Shown in pieces: positions 1 through 5,976 of a stretch of 9,739 nucleotides of DNA. This DNA comes from Bdellovibrionales bacterium (GTDB taxonomy: Bacteria > Bdellovibrionota > Bdellovibrionia > Bdellovibrionales > JAMPXM01): assembly GCA_005793615.1 (NCBI GenBank), contig SXRI01000310.1, positions 1 to 9,739 on the forward strand, written 5' to 3'. The notes under the pieces are model-generated. The model had not been told where the DNA came from and did no database searches. It saw nothing but the letters and a program-made list of their open reading frames with translations. Each line of letters starts with the position of its first letter. Position 1 is the stretch's first letter. Position numbers and translations under genes: made by a program.

Positions 1-1
1 G

Positions 2-112
2 AGTTTCGAGATCGAAAAAGGCGAGGAATTTGAATGGATAATCGAGAACAAAAACATGTTGCTACTGCAAAGAGTCAAACCCGCGAAGAAGCGGGCTCTA
101 AAAAACGGCTAG
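2..112 (+). CDS. C-terminal end of a small protein, AbrB/MazE-like (partial)
   Basis: An open frame enters from the left edge and ends at a TAG at 110-112. It encodes 36 residues: an acidic/hydrophobic stretch beginning SFEIEKGEEFEWIIE, then LLLQRVKP, then a lysine/arginine-rich tail. The pattern of hydrophobic-Gly-Glu-Glu-x-Glu-Trp-hydrophobic followed by a hydrophobic strand and Arg-Val is like the second half of AbrB/SpoVT/MazE swapped-hairpin DNA-binding domains, in which this part completes the beta barrel. Small proteins of this fold occur as antitoxins, regulators and passengers of insertion elements. The N-terminus is outside the window, so family membership is a guess from a short segment. 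It shares its frame with the ATPase/phosphatase gene that follows, separated only by the TAG, but its sequence does not resemble the expected ATPase core. Confidence 0.4.
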   Translation, partial: SFEIEKGEEFEWIIENKNMLLLQRVKPAKKRALKNG

Positions 113-190
113 AAACTTTCTTGTCGGAGTACTAGTCTTGCGGGAAAAGCCAATGGCAATCCTTTTGCCGTCGGCGAATATCTGCGAGCA

Positions 191-3100
191 TTGATCGATC
201 GAGGCGTGCTCAAGCCCACTGAAAATAAATGGATCTTCGACAGTCGGCACTTTCGCGAAATTCAGTTGCCCGACGACATCATTCAACTTCTCATCGATCG
301 CGTGGCGACACTCTCCATTGGTTCAGCCCAAGTTCTGTCAACAGCGGCGGTTATAGGCTTTGAATTTGAACAGGAACTTTTGCTCGAGGCCTCCGGTCAA
401 TCTCGAGAATCCATTAATCGCGCGCTCTTTGATGGTCTGCAAAACGCGCTCATCGAAAAGACAACTCGTGGCTACGCCTTCGTTCACGATCGCGTGAATG
501 AAGCCTTGCTTCAGGCAAATGGCGATCAGCAGCTCAAGGAGATCCATCAGCTCATCGCCGACACCCTTGAACGTTTGGCTTGGGACTCGCCACAGTACCT
601 TTACGCGCGGGCACGACATTTTTTTCTCGGTTTTCGCGAGAACAATATGGCGAAGGTCTTCCAGACTAGCCTCCTTGCCGGTACGCATGCGCTCGACAAC
701 TTTTCCAATGAAGAAGCCGTCGAATTCTTACATCGGGCATTGGAGGCAGCAAAAACTCTGTCGCTCACGCCCCGTGACCTCAGTCGCCTTCACGAACTTA
801 TCGGTTTGGCATTCACGCGTATTGGACGCCAGGAAGAAGCCGTACAACATCTATCGGTCGCGCTCGAAAAAGTCAGCCTGCCGAATGAACGCGCGCCTCT
901 CTATTACCTTCTGGGTTTGGCACGCGGTTCGGGTGGCTACTATGCGATGGCAAAAGAGGATTTTTATACGGCACTTCGATTGCTTAAGGCTCCCTTTCCC
1001 AGATCGATGTTTCTCTCATTTTTGTCGATTTTGTGGCATTGGCTTTCTGCCGAGTTCCGCATTCGCAGCAAGATCGGCTATGGCCGGGCCACTGGTGATG
1101 AGCGCCAGCGACGAAAACTAATCTCGAAGATCAACTCCTCGATGAACTATCTCGGCTACGTCTTAGGCGATGAGCTATTATTTTTTCATTCAGTCATACG
1201 AGAACTGCATAACGTACAGTTTCTTGGCACCTGCACCGAAACCGCCAAGGCACATGTTTATTACAGCATGCTGATGGGGTTTTCAGGACTCAAAGGTACG
1301 GCGGAAAAACACGGTAGACTTGCAACGGATATGGCCCATCAGCTCGGCGATCAGGAGACGGTCGCCTACTGCGAACTCTATCATTCCGTGGCGACCGAAT
1401 TCGCGGGCGATGTTCAGCGCAGCTACAAGATGATTTTAGACGCTTATCCAAAGGTGCTAAGATACAGTTCTGCCTGGGACAAAACCGCGGCCATCGGACA
1501 TCGACTTCATAAGATCGTCGCCGGCAAAGTGCGCGAGAATCTCGCCTTTGTTCACGAAGCCATGCCGATTCTCCAACAGGCTGGCGATCTCGGAATGCTC
1601 CATTCCATATACTCAAGTTTGTTTCTCAGTCATCAAATTCTCGGTGATGCCTCTGAGGCGGCGAAAGCACTTCAGGTGCAGCGAAAACTCCCGCAATCGG
1701 CTGGTGAGTCACGAATGTGTGCGACTTTTTTCCAAACCTATTTGATCCAGAGTTGCCTCGTTACTGAGGAGTACGGCGCTGAACTCGAGCGAGCAATCGA
1801 TACCTTAGGCAGTCTTGGCGTTAACCTCTACCACACGCGAAACCGGTTTGCTGTTATGGGTTTTGCGCGGGTTGAGCAGCTACGCAGTACGCTCTCTTCG
1901 CCAGAAAGAGAAAAATACCTCAAGTCATTGGCGGTTTTGGTCCGTCGATCGGGTTTTCCGAACGCGCTCACACCACTGCATCTCTGTCTTCATTATGCCC
2001 TTAAAGGCGCCTGGCTTTCGATCTTGGGAAAGCACCGCCGTGCTCTACGCAGTCTGCTGAAAGCGGAAAAACTTGCCCTTAAGAGTGATAACCAATGGGC
2101 TCTATGGATTGTGACCCGAGAGCGCGCCCGTATAGCTCAAGCTCTCAACGATGATTCTACCAAGCAACTCGAGGCCAAACGGGCTCTGCAGCTCGCCTTC
2201 GATAATGGTTGGATGCCCATGATGAGACAGATCAGCAGAGACTTTGGCGTCGTTTTACCAGCCTCCACCAGCGGCAACTTAGCTCTTGGTGAAAGTATCG
2301 GCAAAGACTCGCATTCCACCAAAGACAGCGGTAAGCGTGGAAACTATGGCCGACTGTTGACCGCTGAGCGAAACGCGGATGTGCTTCTGCAGATAAATCT
2401 CGCGTCGGCCTCGAGTTTGGATCCACAGCAACAGGCGAAGGCAATTCTCGATGAGTTGATAAGCGTACTCGGCGCCGAGCGCGCATTTTTATTCGACTTC
2501 GATCCTCAAGCACCCGCCGAGCTAAAAATGCGTAGTGGACGCGACGGTGAAAAATCTGACCTTACGGAGCTCAAGGGTTATAGCAGCACGGTTGTCAAAA
2601 AAGTTTGCACCGAGCGCCAGGCGATTATTGTTAGCGGCACGGATGAGGGTGAAGTTCTTGGCGCGCAAAGTATTGTCGCCCACAACCTGCGTAGTATTTT
2701 GGCCGTACCGGTGATGTTTCGTGATAGATTACTGGGAGTTCTTTACCTCGACAGCACTCTTGCCAAAGGCATCTTTACCGAAGCCGATCTTGAGATAGTC
2801 ACGGCTCTGGCGAATCATATTGCCATCGCCGTCGAGACCACTCGCAATACCAACATCGAAATTGAAAACCAGGCGATGCGGAAGGATCTCGAGGTCACCA
2901 GCGCCGTTCAATCTTTGATTTTGCCCAAAAAGAACACTGTTAGTGTTGATAATATAAAGATGGCCTCGTTCTACAAGGCTGCCAATCAATCCGGTGGTGA
3001 TTGGTGGTGGTACGATTACAATCCCGCTCGCTCTGTTTTCACTGTCATCATGGGAGACGTGACTGGTCACGGGGCGGGAGCTGCCATGATCTCTGCGGCG

Positions 3101-3619
3101 GTAAGTGGTGTCTATCATGCCTTTAAATCTCTACGTGGTGACCAGCGTTGCATTCCCGATTTTCTTAATCTCCTTAATCGCACCCTCTTTGAGCTGGCGG
3201 CCGAAGAATATCTTCTCTCGATGAACGCATTTGAAATCAATCTTACTAAAGGCGAAATTGAGTACTGGTCGGCCGGCGCACCGCCGATGCTTGTGATTCA
3301 CGCCTCTGGCGAAGTGGATCATGTTGCGGAAATAGGCAGCTGGCTTGGATCCAGCGAACTCGGCGTCGGCCACCAAACCTACAAGCTTTTGCCCGGCGAC
3401 CGTATCGCATTGTTTACCGACGGACTCTACGAACTCGAGACCAGCGGTCAACGGCAACTGGGTTTAAGACGCTTAGAACGTCTACTCAAGGACACTCGTG
3501 CCGAGTCCTCCGAAAAAGCACTTAACTCCGTGATCGCCAAGGTCCTCTCGCTTCAGGTCCCCAGTGAGCGCGAGGACGATATTTCTCTTGTTCTCGTCGA
3601 CTATCGTCATGCCTCGTAA
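191..3619 (+). CDS. ATPase-lid/TPR/GAF/SpoIIE serine phosphatase, 5'-truncated
   Basis: This is a large cytoplasmic signalling protein that ends in a serine/threonine phosphatase. The first usable start is a TTG at 191 without a clear ribosome-binding site, giving 1142 residues. Recognisable homology begins upstream at about 137 (GKANGNPFAVGEYL, the usual GGNPFFV-type helix of STAND/AAA_16 ATPases), so the real N-terminus is missing. Residues 1-110 are the ATPase lid, about 110-700 a helical TPR-like region, about 727-886 a GAF domain, about 893-910 a connecting helix, and about 920-1142 a PP2C domain of the SpoIIE/RsbU type. The metal-binding aspartates are present: D937 in GGDWW, D956 in GDVTGHG, D1077 in FTDGLYE and D1129/D1130 in EREDDISLV. 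Full-length relatives often carry an N-terminal Ser/Thr kinase and a P-loop ATPase; neither is present. The usual output of such phosphatases is dephosphorylation of an anti-sigma antagonist, but no partner gene is in the window. Phosphatase assignment is strong; whether the truncated gene is expressed is uncertain. Confidence 0.85.
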   Translation: MIDRGVLKPTENKWIFDSRHFREIQLPDDIIQLLIDRVATLSIGSAQVLSTAAVIGFEFEQELLLEASGQSRESINRALFDGLQNALIEKTTRGYAFVHDRVNEALLQANGDQQLKEIHQLIADTLERLAWDSPQYLYARARHFFLGFRENNMAKVFQTSLLAGTHALDNFSNEEAVEFLHRALEAAKTLSLTPRDLSRLHELIGLAFTRIGRQEEAVQHLSVALEKVSLPNERAPLYYLLGLARGSGGYYAMAKEDFYTALRLLKAPFPRSMFLSFLSILWHWLSAEFRIRSKIGYGRATGDERQRRKLISKINSSMNYLGYVLGDELLFFHSVIRELHNVQFLGTCTETAKAHVYYSMLMGFSGLKGTAEKHGRLATDMAHQLGDQETVAYCELYHSVATEFAGDVQRSYKMILDAYPKVLRYSSAWDKTAAIGHRLHKIVAGKVRENLAFVHEAMPILQQAGDLGMLHSIYSSLFLSHQILGDASEAAKALQVQRKLPQSAGESRMCATFFQTYLIQSCLVTEEYGAELERAIDTLGSLGVNLYHTRNRFAVMGFARVEQLRSTLSSPEREKYLKSLAVLVRRSGFPNALTPLHLCLHYALKGAWLSILGKHRRALRSLLKAEKLALKSDNQWALWIVTRERARIAQALNDDSTKQLEAKRALQLAFDNGWMPMMRQISRDFGVVLPASTSGNLALGESIGKDSHSTKDSGKRGNYGRLLTAERNADVLLQINLASASSLDPQQQAKAILDELISVLGAERAFLFDFDPQAPAELKMRSGRDGEKSDLTELKGYSSTVVKKVCTERQAIIVSGTDEGEVLGAQSIVAHNLRSILAVPVMFRDRLLGVLYLDSTLAKGIFTEADLEIVTALANHIAIAVETTRNTNIEIENQAMRKDLEVTSAVQSLILPKKNTVSVDNIKMASFYKAANQSGGDWWWYDYNPARSVFTVIMGDVTGHGAGAAMISAAVSGVYHAFKSLRGDQRCIPDFLNLLNRTLFELAAEEYLLSMNAFEINLTKGEIEYWSAGAPPMLVIHASGEVDHVAEIGSWLGSSELGVGHQTYKLLPGDRIALFTDGLYELETSGQRQLGLRRLERLLKDTRAESSEKALNSVIAKVLSLQVPSEREDDISLVLVDYRHAS

Positions 3620-3663
3620 CCGACCCCAATGAGCGCTCCCTTCATTTCTCATTTGATGAATTC

Positions 3664-3691
3664 TTGAGAAAAATTACCTAGATGGTAACAT
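3664..3691 (+). promoter_or_regulatory. Candidate sigma-70-type promoter
   Basis: TTGAGA at 3664-3669 (5 of 6 to the -35 consensus) and TAACAT at 3686-3691 (4 of 6 to the -10 consensus) are 16 bases apart, in the intergenic region before the gene starting at 3829. The -10 lies inside a GGTAACA box. This is consensus matching by eye and could be chance in AT-rich sequence. Confidence 0.3.
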
Positions 3692-3717
3692 TCTAACGGT
3701 TTTCACTCCTGTTACCA
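3674..3717. promoter_or_regulatory. Cluster of GGTAAC/GTTACC inverted repeats, possible operator
   Basis: Three copies of one motif lie in the 209-base gap between the phosphatase gene and the next gene. TTACC (3674-3678) and GGTAA (3684-3688) form an inverted repeat with a 5-base spacer. TGGTAACA (3683-3690) and TGTTACCA (3710-3717) form a perfect 8-base inverted repeat with a 19-base spacer. The middle copy is shared and overlaps the candidate -10 element. This arrangement fits a dimeric repressor or a looped pair of sites; the stems are too AT-rich, and lack a T-run, to be an intrinsic terminator. No binding protein can be named. Confidence 0.4.
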
Positions 3718-3828
3718 AAATCATAACCGCATGAAATTATTTGTTTTTCTGTCTTCCGCTTTTGGGCACGCGTCTTGAAAAGCCCCACCGTGTGTGACGT
3801 TGTACGTGCGCGGAGAACGGGAGAAGCA

Positions 3829-4839
3829 ATGATCGAAACAGTCATGAACGATGTGTTTGCCAAAGTAAATCGCATCTTTACAGGTCTAACGAACTGTCAT
3901 CTTGAATTCGTACCAGAGGCTTCTATTTTGGGCACTCAATGGAATACGCAAGACCTTGAACCTCTGCGAGACCAGCGCGCGGATCGCCCACGCTATATTC
4001 AAGGCGATGCGAATGGTCGGTTTGGTTTTCCGGTCAATCTGCACGGATCATTTGCAGGTCTTGTGGTTGTTTCGGATTGGCAGGGAGCGAATCCCGCGCA
4101 ACTTTTGCAGCTTGCGGAGCTGCTAACGTTGATTCTCGAAAGTTCGCTTGAGCGTTCAGAACGTGCGGGTAATCTTCGCACTCTCCACGAGCGATTACAG
4201 TTAGTCGATCGACAAAACAATGTTGTTCCCCTTCGCCCGGCACGGCTCAGAGAAGAATTCGATGTCGAAAAGGTCTATGATCTTCCTGAAAAACCGGTAT
4301 CCCTGGATACGGCCCTATCCAAACTCTCTTTGTTAATCGAAATTCCTGATGGATTTCCTCTTCACAGAATCGCGCATGAAATTCATGAAATGTCGGCGCG
4401 CTGGGCGTTTGTCGCCCTCGAAAATCTTGCCCCTGACATCCTTGAATCCGTTGAATCGCTCAAAGCACTCGGCGGTGTCACGCTTTATATCGCGGATCTC
4501 GCGTCATTGAGCGCATCTCAGCAGATACACCTTGCCCAATACCTTGCAATCCAACCGACCGACGAGATGCCACAGATCGTTGCAGGACTTCGAATTCCTG
4601 TCGAGCGGGCTCGCGCTGAGGGCCGTGTCTTGACCAGACTCTTGGATAGTTTCTGTGTTTCGCGCCTTGATTGGACCGAGCGCACCGGAAAACAGGTCAC
4701 GAGCGATCTCATTGATGCGAGCCTACGCTTTATCCTTGAGCGTGCGCGCGAGGCCGCGCTTTCGCGATTTGGTATTAGCGTGACTCCTGCCCCGATGAAC
4801 ATTTATCAATTTCAACCTCGGCCCCCGACGTTACATTGA
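3829..4839 (+). CDS. GAF-like + degenerate sigma-54-activator AAA domain protein
   Basis: The 336-residue protein starts at ATG 3829, preceded by GGGAGAAG at 3819-3826; an in-frame TTG at 3775 has no such site. Residues of about 1-115 look like a small GAF-type sensor (FGFPVNLHGSFAGLVVV followed by a helix). Residues of about 170-320 align by eye with the AAA domain of NtrC-type activators: IAHEIHEMSARWAFVALE matches the stretch after Walker A, GGVTLYIADLASLS matches Walker B (GGTLFLDEIGELS), and PQIVAGLRIP...RVLTRLLDSFCVSRLDW matches the sensor I and lid region. The catalytic parts are gone. The P-loop reads GFPLHR, so Leu178 replaces the lysine; Walker B has Ala222-Asp223 instead of Asp-Glu; and the roughly 25-30 residues with the GAFTGA sigma-54 contact loop are missing. 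There is no C-terminal helix-turn-helix domain. It is therefore unlikely to hydrolyse ATP or open sigma-54 promoters and may act as a binding or scaffold protein. The fold assignment is inference from motif order. Confidence 0.6.
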   Translation: MIETVMNDVFAKVNRIFTGLTNCHLEFVPEASILGTQWNTQDLEPLRDQRADRPRYIQGDANGRFGFPVNLHGSFAGLVVVSDWQGANPAQLLQLAELLTLILESSLERSERAGNLRTLHERLQLVDRQNNVVPLRPARLREEFDVEKVYDLPEKPVSLDTALSKLSLLIEIPDGFPLHRIAHEIHEMSARWAFVALENLAPDILESVESLKALGGVTLYIADLASLSASQQIHLAQYLAIQPTDEMPQIVAGLRIPVERARAEGRVLTRLLDSFCVSRLDWTERTGKQVTSDLIDASLRFILERAREAALSRFGISVTPAPMNIYQFQPRPPTLH

Positions 4840-4869
4840 TCGCTGCATTGAATGCTTCATTGATTGGCG
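4834..4869 (+). repeat. Three 12-bp tandem repeats starting CATTGA
   Basis: CATTGATCGCTG, CATTGAATGCTT and CATTGATTGGCG follow each other without a gap. The first six bases are identical in all three; each of the outer copies matches the middle or other outer copy at 8-9 of 12 positions. The first copy contains the stop codon of the upstream gene, and because the period is a multiple of three each copy carries the same in-frame TGA. They lie 45 bases before the kinase start. Confidence 0.55.
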
Positions 4870-4914
4870 AGCTCAACCATTGCCTTTTGCTCGGATCTTT
4901 GTCAGCCTAGAAGA

Positions 4915-5967
4915 ATGACGCCGCTTGGTCCGGAAGCGAGCGCGGAGTTAACCGAAACACTCGGCGCTATGCTTGGCAATTTCAATTTCGAAATCTTTCC
5001 GCTCGCCGGCGATGCGAGTGCGCGACGATATTTTCGTGTGGTATCAGGACATGAGTCCTGGGTTCTCATGTCCTGGGAGCCATTCACCGACGACGGCCAT
5101 TACCCGTTCTTGAGTGTTCGCGATCATTTCGCCAAACACGCCGTCGCGGTGCCTACGGTAATAGCCAAAGCACCAGACAAAGGTCTAGTTCTACTTGAAG
5201 ATCTCGGAGATCTGACTCTCGAACGAAAATTCTGGGAAAACCAGAGTCAACAAATGGCTCTTCCTTTTTACCGGCAAACAATCGACGAACTGATCAAAAT
5301 GCACTACCCGGCGAGTTTCGACCGAAACGCGCAGGCGCAAGACCAATGCACGGCCTTTAAGGTCGCCTTTGATGTCGAGAAACTTCTTTGGGAAATGAAT
5401 TATGGGCGTGAGCATTTACTGGTGAAGCTTTGTGAGATCAAAATCTCGGAAGTCGAACGCCGTGAACTCGACAGAGTTTTCCTGAAGATCTGTGAACTTC
5501 TTCACGCGGAACCCAAGTTCATCGCCCATCGGGACTATCACTCACGCAATGTGATGATTAAATTGGGTAAAGTTCGCGTCATTGATTTTCAAGATGCGCG
5601 CATGGGGCCAGTTCAGTACGATTTAGTCAGCCTGCTGCGCGATTCTTACGTGAACATGGAAGAGCCCATCGCCCGTGAACTGATCGGTTATTACCTCGAT
5701 AAACGCCACGACCTTCAAGCTACGTATAAACTTGATGATCCCTCGTTAGAGAAATTCATGCGCGTTTACGAAATTCAGACGATCCAACGCTGTTTCAAGG
5801 CTTGCGGTAGTTTTGCGAGTTTCTTCAACCTTCGCTCTGACACTCGTTATTTGAAATATCTCGGGCCTACTCTGCAGACAGTAAAACGGAGTTTACAAAC
5901 CTTTGACGAGTATCGTTCCTTTTTCGATATCTTGAGCGACCATGGCGTCTTTGAACGCAGTTTTTGA
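4915..5967 (+). CDS. amgK: AmgK-type anomeric amino-sugar kinase (APH/COG3178 family)
   Basis: This predicted cytoplasmic kinase has 350 residues, the usual length of AmgK, from ATG 4915 with AGAAG just upstream; an in-frame TTG at 4864 adds 17 unsupported residues. It belongs to the aminoglycoside-phosphotransferase fold. Visible marks are GDASARRYFRVV near the N-terminus (nucleotide-binding strands), LVLLEDLGDLTLE (hinge), the catalytic loop HRDYHSRN with Asp207 and Asn212, and the metal-binding IDFQDAR with Asp224, followed by GPVQYDLVSLLRDSY. HRDYHSRN and IDFQDA...GP..YDLVSLLRD are characteristic of AmgK, which in Pseudomonas phosphorylates MurNAc (and GlcNAc) at the anomeric carbon in a peptidoglycan-recycling route that bypasses de novo UDP-MurNAc synthesis. 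The gene is followed after 9 bases by a nucleotidyltransferase, as amgK is by murU. Family assignment is strong; the exact sugar is inferred from the pair. Confidence 0.8.
   Translation: MTPLGPEASAELTETLGAMLGNFNFEIFPLAGDASARRYFRVVSGHESWVLMSWEPFTDDGHYPFLSVRDHFAKHAVAVPTVIAKAPDKGLVLLEDLGDLTLERKFWENQSQQMALPFYRQTIDELIKMHYPASFDRNAQAQDQCTAFKVAFDVEKLLWEMNYGREHLLVKLCEIKISEVERRELDRVFLKICELLHAEPKFIAHRDYHSRNVMIKLGKVRVIDFQDARMGPVQYDLVSLLRDSYVNMEEPIARELIGYYLDKRHDLQATYKLDDPSLEKFMRVYEIQTIQRCFKACGSFASFFNLRSDTRYLKYLGPTLQTVKRSLQTFDEYRSFFDILSDHGVFERSF
5045..5075 (+). repeat. Perfect 11-bp inverted repeat inside the kinase gene
   Basis: CAGGACATGAG (5045-5055) and CTCATGTCCTG (5065-5075) are exact reverse complements around a 9-base loop, TCCTGGGTT. 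The same stretch also contains a direct repeat of TCCTGGG (5056-5062 and 5071-5077), so part of it may have arisen by a 15-base duplication. It lies at codons 44-54 of the kinase gene and encodes SGHESWVLMSW. It would form a stable mRNA hairpin; a function is not shown. Confidence 0.55.
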
Positions 5968-5976
5968 GCGGCCGCA

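Noticed and set aside
80..95. CCCGC-GAAGAA-GCGGG hairpin near the left edge as a terminator
   Set aside because: It lies inside coding sequence for a Lys/Arg-rich tail, has only a 5-base stem and is followed by A rather than T on the plus strand.
498..1121. 207-codon plus-strand open frame inside the phosphatase gene
   Set aside because: It is an out-of-frame shadow of a strongly supported coding region; its translation is rich in Arg, Ser and Trp and resembles no protein family.
3645..3671. Inverted repeat TTTCTCA/TGAGAAA downstream of the phosphatase gene as a terminator
   Set aside because: The 7-base stem is AT-rich, the loop is 13 bases and no T-run follows; its right arm overlaps the candidate -35 element.
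3775..3828. TTG start at 3775 for the pseudo-AAA gene
   Set aside because: No ribosome-binding site precedes it, the added residues look non-coding, and ATG 3829 has GGGAGAAG just upstream.
4864..4914. TTG start at 4864 for the kinase gene
   Set aside because: It adds 17 residues that do not look like the family N-terminus and lies directly after the 12-bp repeats; ATG 4915 fits the usual AmgK length.
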